Source of the DNA: Myxococcus virescens
GTDB lineage: Bacteria; Myxococcota; Myxococcia; Myxococcales; Myxococcaceae
Length of the DNA: 64,000 bases
Assembly (NCBI RefSeq): GCF_900101905.1
Contig: NZ_FNAJ01000004.1
Coordinates: 310,001-374,000 of the forward strand
Direction: 5' to 3'
Below are positions 27,534 to 35,998 of the stretch, in pieces. Within the stretch, counting starts at the first letter, position 1. Each line of letters opens with the position of its first letter. The notes under the pieces were generated by a model. It did not search any database and was not told the origin of the DNA. It saw only the letters and a program-made list of their open reading frames with translations. A program made the position numbers and the translations under genes.

Positions 27534-29380
27534 TGCAAGGACGCGCCCCCACGCGCGACGAGAAGTCCCTGGCCTGGGCCCTCTGGGTGCTGGCCTTCGC
27601 GGCGCTGTGGCTGACGGAGTCCGCGGTGGGCTACACGCGCGACGAAAGCGTCTACTTCATCGCGGCGGAGGGCTACTCGAGCTGGTTCCGGCAGCTCTTC
27701 CAGTCACCGGCCCGGGCGCTGACGGACGCGGCCATCGTGCGCGCGTGGGACTACAACCACGAGCACCCGGTGCTGATGAAGACGCTGTTCGGCCTGAGCC
27801 ACCTGCTCTTCCACACGGAGCTGGGATGGGTGCGCTCGGCGACGGCGTTCCGCATCCCCGCCTTCGCCATGGCGGCGCTGATTCCCGCGCTGTCCTTCCT
27901 GCTGGGCAGCGCCATGTACGGCCGCCTCGCGGGGCTGTTCGCCGCCTTCGCCTTCATGCTGGTGCCGCGGCAGTACTTCAATGCGGAGATGGCGTGCTTC
28001 GACGTCCCCGTGGCCGCCATGTGGCTGCTCGTCGTGTACTGCTTCTGGCGCGCCATGGAGGACGTGCGCTGGGGCCTGTGGTGCGGCGTGGCCTTCGGCC
28101 TGACGCTGGCCACCAAGCACAACGCGCTGTTCCTCCCCTTCGTGCTCACGCCCTTCGCGCTGTGGCGCGCCTACAGCGCCAGCGAGGGTCAGCCGGAGGC
28201 TCGCGCCTGGCTGGGCCGCTTCGTGGGCGTGTTCACGGCGGTGGCCGTGTTCTACGGCCTGCTGGTGCTGTCGCTGGGCGGCGGTGAGGGCTTCCAGCGG
28301 AAGTTCCTGCTGCTCAGTCCGCACACGCTGCTGTTCGCCGGGCTCGCGGTGGGCGGCGCCTGGGTGCTCAAGGGCGTGGACAAGGTGAACGCGCAGGTGA
28401 CGCGCGCGCTGGTGCCCATCGCCGCCATGGCGGTGCTGGGGCCCGTCATCTTCTACCTGCACTGGCCCTACCTGTGGCACCAGCCGGTGGACCGCACCGC
28501 GTGGTACCTGGCCTTCCACGCCAAGCACAACCACTACGCCTGGTTCTATCTGAACCAGTTGCTGCGCGAGCCGCCCTTCCCGCTCGCCTACGTCGTCGTG
28601 AAGACGGCGCTGACGGTGCCCACCAGCCTCTTCGTCCCCATGGTGACGGGCCTGGCGGCGCTGGTGGCGCGCATGGTGCTGGGGGCCTTCACGCGGACGC
28701 GCGCGTGGGTGGAGCGCCCGGTGACGATGACGGAGGCGCTGGTGTGCGTGAACGCGGTGGCGTCCATCCTCATCATCAGCCACCCGCAGGTGCCGCACTT
28801 CGGCGGGGTGAAGCACTGGTTCCCGTCCATGGTGTTCCTGGGCATCCTCGCGGGCGCCGCGGTGGCCCGGGGCTGCACGGCGCTGTGGGAGCGGCTGAAG
28901 ATGAAGTGGCCCTCGTTGCCACAGGCCGTGGTGTCCGTGCCGGTGTTCGCGGTGCTGCTGGCCCCCGCGCTGGTGTACTCGGTGCGCGTGTTCCCCTACG
29001 GGACGGCGGCGTACTCGGAGCTGGCGGGAGGGCTGCCGGGCGCGGCCACGCTGGGCATGCAGCGCCAGTTCTGGTCCAGCCACGTCACCGGCGTGCTGCC
29101 GTGGATCAACGCGAACGCGAAGCAGGGCGCACGCCTGTTCCTGCACGAGGTGCACGGCGGCTCGTTCCGCGACTACCAGCGCAACGGCATGCTGCGGAAG
29201 GACCTGCGCGCGGTGGGCAGCCCGGCGGACGCGGACATCGTCGCGTACCAGTACCACCAGGAGTTCCGCGAGCACGAGTTCCTCACGTGGCAGGCCTTCG
29301 GCACGCGCACGCCGGTGACGGGCCTCTACCTGGATGAGACGCCCCAGGTGGTCGTCTACGTCCGGCCGGAGACGCGGTAG
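27530..29380 (+). CDS. GT39/PMT-type membrane glycosyltransferase
   Basis: 616 residues with about 11-12 hydrophobic segments. The first loop has GYTRDESVYFIAAEGY, with the adjacent Asp-Glu of polyprenyl-phosphate-sugar transferases of the ArnT/PMT group, then HEHPVLMKTLFGLSHLLFH, also typical of GT39 (EHPP-like). It would transfer a sugar from a lipid carrier to a protein or lipid outside the membrane. A C-terminal soluble portion (about 500-616) contains ARLFLHEVHGGSFRDYQRNG. It overlaps the preceding gene by four bases. Acceptor unknown. Confidence 0.85.
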   Translation: MMQGRAPTRDEKSLAWALWVLAFAALWLTESAVGYTRDESVYFIAAEGYSSWFRQLFQSPARALTDAAIVRAWDYNHEHPVLMKTLFGLSHLLFHTELGWVRSATAFRIPAFAMAALIPALSFLLGSAMYGRLAGLFAAFAFMLVPRQYFNAEMACFDVPVAAMWLLVVYCFWRAMEDVRWGLWCGVAFGLTLATKHNALFLPFVLTPFALWRAYSASEGQPEARAWLGRFVGVFTAVAVFYGLLVLSLGGGEGFQRKFLLLSPHTLLFAGLAVGGAWVLKGVDKVNAQVTRALVPIAAMAVLGPVIFYLHWPYLWHQPVDRTAWYLAFHAKHNHYAWFYLNQLLREPPFPLAYVVVKTALTVPTSLFVPMVTGLAALVARMVLGAFTRTRAWVERPVTMTEALVCVNAVASILIISHPQVPHFGGVKHWFPSMVFLGILAGAAVARGCTALWERLKMKWPSLPQAVVSVPVFAVLLAPALVYSVRVFPYGTAAYSELAGGLPGAATLGMQRQFWSSHVTGVLPWINANAKQGARLFLHEVHGGSFRDYQRNGMLRKDLRAVGSPADADIVAYQYHQEFREHEFLTWQAFGTRTPVTGLYLDETPQVVVYVRPETR

Positions 29381-29567
29381 CCCCTCGAGGCCGCCGCTGC
29401 TCAATTGAATCCCAATCCCTGGCGCCGTGAGCCCGTCCCCCAGAAAGGCTGGGCAGCGGGCGGCGGCGAGAGGAATGTGTCTGTCATTGACCATTTCCCC
29501 GCCCCTCCGGGAGGCCCGCACCACCGCTCGCTTGCTTTCTCAAATCCTGTCGCATTCCCATCCCAAG

Positions 29568-30446
29568 ATGCGAATCCCACTCCATGCCTTCATCGCAGCA
29601 ACGCTCGTGGCCTCGGCTTGTGGAGGCGAGGCACCGTCCCCAGCCGATTCCAGTCCGGACGAAGCCCTCGCTTCACGGGAGCAGGCGGCGTTCTCCGGTG
29701 TGAATGGCACCTACTGTCTGGTCAGCCCCTACAACTGCAAGCTGCAAGCGTCCGGTGGAAACCGCGTCCCCACCAACGCGCCCGAGGACGACAATTGGGG
29801 CCTGGTGACAGGCGTTCCCATCCGGGACGGCCACGGCACGGTGGTAGGCACCAACACGCGGACGAGCGCGGCCTTCAACTATGGCCAGACCCGCACCTTC
29901 GCGGGTGAGAAGCACGCCTTCGCGGTGTCGACGTCCAACTCCAGCGCCGGGTGGTTGCCCATCTCCAGCATCCTGGGGAGCACTTCCTTCGAGCAGAAGG
30001 TCGGCCACGTCTCCGCGCTGGGCGCGGGCCTGGGCAACCTGGGTTGCTACGCGGTGCGCGACTGGCACGACACCACGCTCGAATTCAAGAAGGTCGTCTA
30101 CGACAGCACGGCGACGCACGAGCGGGCCGGGGACTACCTGCCGTTGGTGCGCGCCAACGGCCTGCGCTCGGCGAACCTGGTCTTCAACGTGCCGGGCTTC
30201 GCGCTGGGCGGGCCCGCGGTGGACCACTTCCCTGCGGGGACGAAGTTCCAGCGCCTGGACGTCCCCACCGAGCACGGCGTGCCGTCCATCGACATTCCCC
30301 TGTGGGTCCAGGACAGCGCGGGACGCTACCGTCAGCAGTCCGGCACCATGAAATTCCTCTACGGTTACGTCATCGCCGCCACGGGAACGAAGCGCAACGG
30401 GTGGATGGCCTATGACGCCCTCCAGGTCAGCTCCGGCTGTCCCTGA
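29568..30446 (+). CDS. Secreted protein or lipoprotein, unknown function
   Basis: 292 residues. The N-terminus (MRIPLHAFIAATLVASACGG) is a signal peptide with a near-lipobox ending ASAC. The mature part starts with a short disordered stretch, then GVNGTYCLVSPYNCKLQASG and a body rich in Gly, Asn and Trp (NWGLVTGVPIRDGHGTVVGT, TSNSSAGWLPISSILG), likely beta-structured. Longer in-frame starts upstream would hide the signal peptide. No family recognised. It follows the glycosyltransferase by 187 bases, probably with its own promoter. Confidence 0.75.
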   Translation: MRIPLHAFIAATLVASACGGEAPSPADSSPDEALASREQAAFSGVNGTYCLVSPYNCKLQASGGNRVPTNAPEDDNWGLVTGVPIRDGHGTVVGTNTRTSAAFNYGQTRTFAGEKHAFAVSTSNSSAGWLPISSILGSTSFEQKVGHVSALGAGLGNLGCYAVRDWHDTTLEFKKVVYDSTATHERAGDYLPLVRANGLRSANLVFNVPGFALGGPAVDHFPAGTKFQRLDVPTEHGVPSIDIPLWVQDSAGRYRQQSGTMKFLYGYVIAATGTKRNGWMAYDALQVSSGCP

Positions 30447-30649
30447 GCCCCGTCAGGAGCGCGCCCACGTCGCGCGCGGGGGACATGACGCCGTGCATGC
30501 GCGCGCCCGCCCGGTCGCGGTGTGCACTGGCGGTCGTTGCAGCTGGCGCGACCTGTCACAGGACAACCCCTGACCTCCCCTCAGGACGAAGCGTCGAAGT
30601 AGGCTGGAGGGAGGCAGGTGAAGGCTCTTCCACACCCCGGGAGGGACAC

Positions 30650-31225
30650 ATGAGGCGCTGGACTGGGTTGTTGGCGGTGGCCGCGCTGTGTGGCGCGGCT
30701 TGTGATGGGAAGAAGTCGACGGACAGGCCCACGCGGGCCGAGCTGCGGAAGACGGGCGGGGCCACGGTGGAGGTCATCCCCTCCGACGGCCAGCTTCCCT
30801 ACTGCATGCTGTACACGGTGTCCGAGAAGGGCGTCATCCGGCAGCTCACGCTGACGCGGGAGAACCGCTCCATCCGCTGTGATGCGAACAAGCCCGTGGC
30901 GCACACGAGCTTCCGCATCCCCGTGCAGGAGGGGAAGGTCCGCATGTACATCTTCTTCTCCGACGACCGCATCCCCGCGGGCCCGGTGGCGCAGCAGCTC
31001 TACGAGCTTCGGAGCCAGGAGCGCATCAACGCCATGGACCTGCGCCTGCCCGGCCGCGTGTTCGTGGAGACGTTGGAGTTCACCCCCGAGGAAGGCGGCA
31101 CGCCCGTGACGGGCACCGTGGTGGGCGCGGGAGGCGACACCGAACCGGAAGGCACGGGTGCCCCGGTGCTGTCGGATGGTGGCACCGAGGGCGGCGGCAT
31201 GGGCGCCATGGACGAAGCGCCCTGA
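30650..31225 (+). CDS. Predicted lipoprotein with Gly-rich tail
   Basis: 191 residues from the ATG at 30650 (GGGAGGG just upstream). Signal MRRWTGLLAVAALCGAACDG ends in a plausible lipobox Cys. The globular core carries VEVIPSDGQLPYCMLYTVSE and then TLTRENRSIRCD, whose two Cys probably pair. The C-terminal 35 residues are Gly/Thr/Glu-rich and disordered, a common feature of myxobacterial lipoproteins. Ends at a strong hairpin. Confidence 0.75.
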   Translation: MRRWTGLLAVAALCGAACDGKKSTDRPTRAELRKTGGATVEVIPSDGQLPYCMLYTVSEKGVIRQLTLTRENRSIRCDANKPVAHTSFRIPVQEGKVRMYIFFSDDRIPAGPVAQQLYELRSQERINAMDLRLPGRVFVETLEFTPEEGGTPVTGTVVGAGGDTEPEGTGAPVLSDGGTEGGGMGAMDEAP

Positions 31226-31239
31226 GCCATGAAGCGGCG

Positions 31240-31265
31240 CGCCGGGGGAATCCCCTCCCCCGGCG
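31240..31265. terminator. Bidirectional hairpin between convergent genes
   Basis: A perfect 9-bp stem, CGCCGGGGG with CCCCCGGCG, and an 8-base loop lie between the lipoprotein and the alcohol dehydrogenase, whose stops face each other 49 bases apart. No T-run follows on either side, so it may be a Rho-assisted or stem-only terminator. Confidence 0.6.
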
Positions 31266-31274
31266 GGCGGCGGC

Positions 31275-32483
31275 TCAGTAAGCCTCGCGCGCCAGGGCGA
31301 GCAGGTCCGCCTGCGACACCTTCCGCGGGTTGCTCAGGTGCGAGGCATCCTGGAAGGCCTTCTCGGCAATCCGCTCCAGGTCCTTCTCCTGGACGCCCGC
31401 GTCGCGCAGCCTCGAGGGAATGCCCACCGCCGCGTTGAGCTTGCGCACCCGGTCGATGGCGTTGCCCGCGAGCACCTCTTCGCGCGCCTGCGTCGTGTCC
31501 CCCAGCGCCACCGCGACCCGGGCCAGCCGCGCCGTGCAGACCGCGCGGTTGAACTCCATCACCACGGGCAGGACGATGGCATTCGCCAGGCCGTGGTGCA
31601 CGTTGGACACCGGCGTGAGCGCGTGGGCCAGCGCGTGGCAGGCCCCCAGGCCCTTCTGGAAGGCCATGGCGCCCTCCATCGCCGCCACCATCATGTCCGT
31701 GCGTGCGGCCAGGTCCTTGCCGTCGCGCACCGCCGTCTCCAGCGAGCGGCCCACGCGGTAGATGCCGTCAATGGCCACCGCGTCCGCCAGCGGGTGGAAG
31801 CCATGGGCCAGGTAGGCCTCCAGGCAATGCGTGAAGGCGTCCATGCCCGTGGCCGCGGTGATTCCCGGCGGCAGCCCCAGCGTCAGCTCCGGGTCGCAGA
31901 TGGCGGCGCGCGGCAGCAGGTGCGGACTGAAGATGACCGTCTTGCGGCCCGTGTCCTCCAGCGTCACCACGCCCGAGCGCCCCACCTCGGAGCCGGTGCC
32001 CGCGGTGGTGGGAATCGCAATGAGCGGCGGCAGGTCATCGCGCACGTACTGGTCGCCGCCCTTCGCGTCGTCGTAGCGGCTGAGCGGCGGCTCGTGCGTG
32101 GTGAGGAGCTGAATCAGCTTGCCCGCGTCCAGGGCGCTGCCGCCCCCCAGCGCGACGATGCCGTCGCAGGAGTGGCTCCGGTACGCCTCCAGGCCCGCGA
32201 AGACGTCGCGCTCGGTGGGGTTGGGCTCCACGCGGTCGAAGACTTCACAGGCCAGTCCCGCCGTCTTGAGCACGTCCGCCACGCGCGCGGCCAGCCCCGC
32301 CTTCACCACGCCCGCGTCCGTCACCAGCAGCGGGCGCCGGATGCCCAGACGCTGGGCCTGCGCGGGAAGGCGCAGCAGCGCGCCGGCGCCGAAGACGATG
32401 CGCGTGGGCCACGCCATCTCGGTGACGCGCGGCTCGGAGGGAATGTCGAACGGCTTCATGGCGGCTGCCTCATTTGCGCTCAT
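31275..32483 (-). CDS. Iron-type (group III) alcohol dehydrogenase
   Basis: 402 residues. NAD-binding region VALGGGSALDAGKLIQLL and the downstream PTTAGTGSEVGRSGVVT; metal ligands are expected in GMDAFTHCLEAYLAHGFHPL and GACHALAHALTPVSNVHHG. These are the signatures of Fe-containing alcohol dehydrogenases. The ATG at 32483 overlaps the glutamine-synthetase-like gene by one base (TGATG), so they are one operon. Pairing with a GS-like gamma-glutamyl ligase hints at handling of an amino alcohol or aldehyde, but the substrate is not determined. Confidence 0.92.
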   Translation of the reverse strand: MSANEAAAMKPFDIPSEPRVTEMAWPTRIVFGAGALLRLPAQAQRLGIRRPLLVTDAGVVKAGLAARVADVLKTAGLACEVFDRVEPNPTERDVFAGLEAYRSHSCDGIVALGGGSALDAGKLIQLLTTHEPPLSRYDDAKGGDQYVRDDLPPLIAIPTTAGTGSEVGRSGVVTLEDTGRKTVIFSPHLLPRAAICDPELTLGLPPGITAATGMDAFTHCLEAYLAHGFHPLADAVAIDGIYRVGRSLETAVRDGKDLAARTDMMVAAMEGAMAFQKGLGACHALAHALTPVSNVHHGLANAIVLPVVMEFNRAVCTARLARVAVALGDTTQAREEVLAGNAIDRVRKLNAAVGIPSRLRDAGVQEKDLERIAEKAFQDASHLSNPRKVSQADLLALAREAY

Positions 32484-33946
32484 CAGATGAGCTCCAGGTA
32501 ACGCTCCAACTCCCAGTTGGTGACGGCGCGCTCGTACTGACGCACCTCCCACTCGCGCGTGCGGACGAAGTGGTCCACGAAGCCGTCGCCCAGCAACTCC
32601 CGCGCGCGCTCGCTGCCCTTCAGCAGCGCCACCGCGTCCTTGAGGTTGCGGGGCAAGGGCGGCGCGTCGCGCTTCGCGTAGGCGTTGGCCTCACAGGGAG
32701 CGGGCGGCTCCACCTCGTTTTCGATGCCCCACAGGCCCGCGGCCAGGCTGACCGCCATGCCGATGTACGCGTTCATGTCCGCGCCCAGCTGCCGGTACTC
32801 CAGGCGCATCGCCTTGGCGCTCTCACCGATGACGCGGATGGCGGTGGTGCGGTTCTCCAGGCCCCACGTCACGGTGGTGGGCGCCCAGGTGTTCTCCACG
32901 CTGCGCTTGTAGCTGTTGATGGTGGGCCAGTAGAGCGCGGTGAGCTCCGGCATCAGCGCCACCTGCCCGCCGATGTAGTGGCGCAGCAGCTTGCTCATGC
33001 CGTGGGGCGCCTTCGCGTCGTGGAAGAGGTTCTGCTCCCCGTCCAAGTCCCACAGCGACTGGTGGACGTGCCCCGAGCACCCCGGCAGCTTCGCGTCCAC
33101 CTTCGCCATGAAGCACGCGGTGACGCCGTGGCGGGCGCAAATCTCCTTCACCACCGTCTTGAAGAGCGCGGCCTTGTCCGCCGACTTCTCGATGTCGTCG
33201 TAGCAGATGGCCGCCTCGAAGACGCCCGGCCCCGTCTCCGTATGGAAGCCCTCGATGCCCAGGCCGAACGCGTTGCATCCGTCGATGAGCGCATGCACCA
33301 GCGGCGCATTGAGCGAGGCGCGCAGCCACGAATAGCCGAACATGCCCGGCGTCAGCGGCGTCAGCCCCTGGAAGTCCTTGTCGCGCAGGCTCTGCGGCTG
33401 CTCCTTGAAGATGAAGAACTCGTACTCCGCGCCGAAGCGCGGCAGGTACCCCAGCGAGCGCGCGCGGGCGGCCACCTTCTGGAGCAACTGCCGGGGGCTC
33501 GCCTCGAAAGGCGTGCCGTCGGGGTTTTCGAAGTCGAGCAGGAACGCCGCGGTATCCGGCTCCCAGGGAATGACGCGGCCGGTGGTCAGGTCCACCTTCG
33601 CGTGGGCATCCGGGTAACCGGTGTGCCAGCCCGTCACCTGGGTGTTGTCGAGCAGGTCGTCGCTCAAGTCCCAGCCGAAGACGACATCACAGAAGCCCAG
33701 GCCGCCCTTGGCGGCGCTGAGGAACTTCTCCAGGGAGATGTACTTGCCGCGCCAGACGCCATCGACGTCCACCGCGCCCACCTTCACCTTCTGGATGCCC
33801 TTCTCATCCAGCCAGCGGCGCAGCGTGTCCACGCTCGCCGCGTCCCGCAGCGCCGGGCCTCGCGCCGGAGCACGCGAGGCCTTGCCGCGAACCCGGCGAG
33901 CCATGGCAGGGTGGGTCAGGACCTTCGCCTTGGGTCGGGTCGGCAT
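32483..33946 (-). CDS. Glutamine synthetase family ligase (GlnA3/PuuA-like)
   Basis: 487 residues. The fold is that of glutamine synthetase: beta-grasp domain with VKVGAVDVDGVWRGKYISL, then GAEYEFFIFKE (metal Glu), HTETGPGVFEAAI, PGCSGHVHQSLWDLDGEQN and NTWAPTTVTWGLENRTTAIR. It lacks the clear adenylylation loop Tyr of housekeeping GlnA, and the first domain differs, so a gamma-glutamylamine synthetase (polyamine or similar amine as substrate) is more likely than true GlnA. Basic N-terminal tail of about 40 residues. It diverges from a GATase gene and overlaps the alcohol dehydrogenase. Confidence 0.88.
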   Translation of the reverse strand: MPTRPKAKVLTHPAMARRVRGKASRAPARGPALRDAASVDTLRRWLDEKGIQKVKVGAVDVDGVWRGKYISLEKFLSAAKGGLGFCDVVFGWDLSDDLLDNTQVTGWHTGYPDAHAKVDLTTGRVIPWEPDTAAFLLDFENPDGTPFEASPRQLLQKVAARARSLGYLPRFGAEYEFFIFKEQPQSLRDKDFQGLTPLTPGMFGYSWLRASLNAPLVHALIDGCNAFGLGIEGFHTETGPGVFEAAICYDDIEKSADKAALFKTVVKEICARHGVTACFMAKVDAKLPGCSGHVHQSLWDLDGEQNLFHDAKAPHGMSKLLRHYIGGQVALMPELTALYWPTINSYKRSVENTWAPTTVTWGLENRTTAIRVIGESAKAMRLEYRQLGADMNAYIGMAVSLAAGLWGIENEVEPPAPCEANAYAKRDAPPLPRNLKDAVALLKGSERARELLGDGFVDHFVRTREWEVRQYERAVTNWELERYLELI

Positions 33947-34149
33947 CGATTCAATCCCCTCTCTTGCTGGAAACGCCCGGCACCTGGGGCTCCACCCGCC
34001 GCCCGCCCATGCGCAGACTGGGGTCGAGGAATGAGGAGGTGAGCCAACAGGCGCTGGTCATGTGGGTCCCTCGAAACACACGGGCACGTTCCACTGCGAC
34101 TGGCCAGGAACGGACACGCGGGGCACGACACGGTAGGAATGGGGATGCA

Positions 34150-34905
34150 ATGCGGCAACCTACGGCGGTGAAGAACGTCCTCTTGCTGAAAGCCGGTGAC
34201 GCGGCCGAGGCCGTGCGCGTCTCCGTCGGCGATTACGACCGGTGGTTTCTGCAAGCCATCGGACTGTCCGGCTACCGCTTCGACATCGTGCTGGCGCACC
34301 GGGGCGCCCCCTTGCCCACGCGCGCGGATGGCTACGACGCGGTGATGATGACGGGCTCGCCGCTGTCGGTGACGGCGCTCGAGCCGTGGATGAAGCGCGC
34401 CGCGGACTTCATGGTGGAGGCCGGTGAGCGGGGCACGCCCGTGCTGGGCGTGTGCTTCGGCCAGCAACTCCTGGCGCATGCGTATGGCGGCCGCGTCTCG
34501 CGCAATCCCCAGGGGCGGGAGACGGGCAGCGTCGAGGTGACGCTCACCGAGGCCGGCAAGCAGGACCCACTCTTCGACGGCGTGCCGGAGCGCTTCATCG
34601 CGCAGGCGACGCACGAGGACATCGTCTCGCACCTCCCCGACGGCGCGCAGGTGCTTGCGGGCAACGCGAACACCGCCGCGCAGGCGCTGGCCTTCCGCCC
34701 CACCGTGCGCGGCGTGCAGTTCCATCCAGAGGCCGGCGTGGACACCCTTCGCGCCGTCATCGAGGCCCGCTGGGAGGGCCTGGAGCGGGACTCCGTGGCG
34801 CGAGGCGCCGCGCCCGGCGAATACGTCCGTCAGCTCCTGGCGGGCCTCACGCCCTCTCCCGCAGGCCGCAGAATCCTGCTGAACTTCCTCGAGCGCTTCA
34901 CCTGA
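34150..34905 (+). CDS. Class I glutamine amidotransferase-like protein
   Basis: 251 residues. The class I triad is present: Cys102 in GVCFGQQLLAHAYGG, and His192/Glu194 in GVQFHPEAG. MMTGSPLSVTALEPWM forms the oxyanion-side loop. No synthase domain follows, so this is a free-standing GATase or a gamma-glutamyl hydrolase. With a GS-like gamma-glutamyl ligase divergent at 204 bases, a role in removing gamma-glutamyl groups (PuuD-like) fits the context but is inferred. Start chosen at the ATG at 34150; an ATG at 34145 is out of frame. Confidence 0.87.
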   Translation: MRQPTAVKNVLLLKAGDAAEAVRVSVGDYDRWFLQAIGLSGYRFDIVLAHRGAPLPTRADGYDAVMMTGSPLSVTALEPWMKRAADFMVEAGERGTPVLGVCFGQQLLAHAYGGRVSRNPQGRETGSVEVTLTEAGKQDPLFDGVPERFIAQATHEDIVSHLPDGAQVLAGNANTAAQALAFRPTVRGVQFHPEAGVDTLRAVIEARWEGLERDSVARGAAPGEYVRQLLAGLTPSPAGRRILLNFLERFT

Positions 34906-34922
34906 CCTGACAGAGGCCCTCC

Positions 34923-35405
34923 GTGTCCCGTCTTGCCCTGCCGACCCTGCTCCTCGCCCTGCTCACCACCGCGTGCTCGGAAGACCTGTGCACCCAGGCG
35001 CCTCGCTGTGATGACTCGGAAGCGCTCAACTGCGAGCCGGAGTGCACCGTGGGCCCGTGCTCCAGCGGCCCCATCCTCCAGGCGTGCACCGAGCGCACGA
35101 CGTGCACCGTCGTCCCCGGAGACCGCAACGACGCACGCTTCTACCGCTCTCGCGCCGTGTGCGCCGTCACCCTGGAGGCCTGCGACCCGGCGACCGCGGC
35201 CCCGCCCACCTGCGGGAGCGACCGCTTCGTCACCGGCTGCAGCGCCTACCGCCGCGACATCCGCGTGTCCTGCTCCCAGTCGGCGCTCTACTTCGCGCAG
35301 GTGCCCACCTGCTGCCAGGGCCTGGGCGCGGACGACGGCGGCACCGACGCGGGCACGGGTGACGGGGGCGTCCCCGACGCGGGCACGGCCGACGCCGGCA
35401 TTTGA
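34923..35405 (+). CDS. Cys-rich lipoprotein with Asp/Gly/Ala tail
   Basis: 160 residues from a GTG. Lipobox LLTTAC puts Cys near residue 18. The mature part holds 14 further Cys (CTQAPRC, CEPECTVGPC, ending TCC), which should make about seven disulfides, so it is a rigid periplasmic or surface domain. The last 25 residues are a low-complexity run of Asp, Gly, Thr and Ala. It is 17 bases after the GATase gene. Family not recognised. Confidence 0.78.
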   Translation: MSRLALPTLLLALLTTACSEDLCTQAPRCDDSEALNCEPECTVGPCSSGPILQACTERTTCTVVPGDRNDARFYRSRAVCAVTLEACDPATAAPPTCGSDRFVTGCSAYRRDIRVSCSQSALYFAQVPTCCQGLGADDGGTDAGTGDGGVPDAGTADAGI

Positions 35406-35420
35406 GGTAGAGAACAAGCC

Positions 35421-35879
35421 ATGGCGTCTCGCTGGGACCACCTCTTCGACCTCAAACCGACTTCCCTGCTGGAGCACCTCCTGGAGGAGGTGGCGAAGCT
35501 GCTGCACAAGGACCTGCTGCAGTGGCCGCCGCCCGTCGAGGAGCTGGACCTGGACACCGGTGGCCACTTCGCGCCGCTCTTCACGGAGCCCCGGCCCCGT
35601 CCGTCCCGGGCCGTCTACACGGAGGCGTTCCGGCTGGCGCAGTGGGAGCTGGCTCGAGAAACGGACGCCTACGACGACTACATGCGCAACAAGCGCTACC
35701 TGGAACGCGGCCTGGTGCCAGGCGACCGGCTGCCCCTGCTGCTCCTCAGCCGCTGGCTCACCGAGCAGATGCTGGGCCTGGGTGAGGCCACCGAGGGACG
35801 CGTCAAGCGCAAGCACATGCGCGACTGCCTGGAGCGGCTCCAGTCAAAGCTCGGCGCCTTCCCGGTGCCTGGCGCCTGA
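35421..35879 (+). CDS. Hypothetical cytoplasmic protein
   Basis: 152 residues, no signal or membrane segment. Mostly helical and Leu-rich: HLFDLKPTSLLEHLLEEVAK at the start, later ARETDAYDDYMRNKRYLERG and LPLLLLSRWLTEQMLGLGEA. The N-terminal helix is amphipathic. It starts 15 bases after the Cys-rich lipoprotein and may be co-transcribed. No family assigned. Confidence 0.72.
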   Translation: MASRWDHLFDLKPTSLLEHLLEEVAKLLHKDLLQWPPPVEELDLDTGGHFAPLFTEPRPRPSRAVYTEAFRLAQWELARETDAYDDYMRNKRYLERGLVPGDRLPLLLLSRWLTEQMLGLGEATEGRVKRKHMRDCLERLQSKLGAFPVPGA

Positions 35880-35998
35880 GCCGCCGCCGGGTGGCCCGGT
35901 GAAATGTTGAACAGGCACCATCCCCCTCCCAGGACGCGGGCGGGCGGCTCACGTGGCGGCCCTTGTCACCGGGAAGGCACTGCCGTAAGCCAGACGGC

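Noticed and set aside
27704-29524. A 606-codon open frame opposite the GT39 gene
   Set aside because: His/Arg/Gln/Glu-rich antisense frame with no hydrophobic segments or family pattern.
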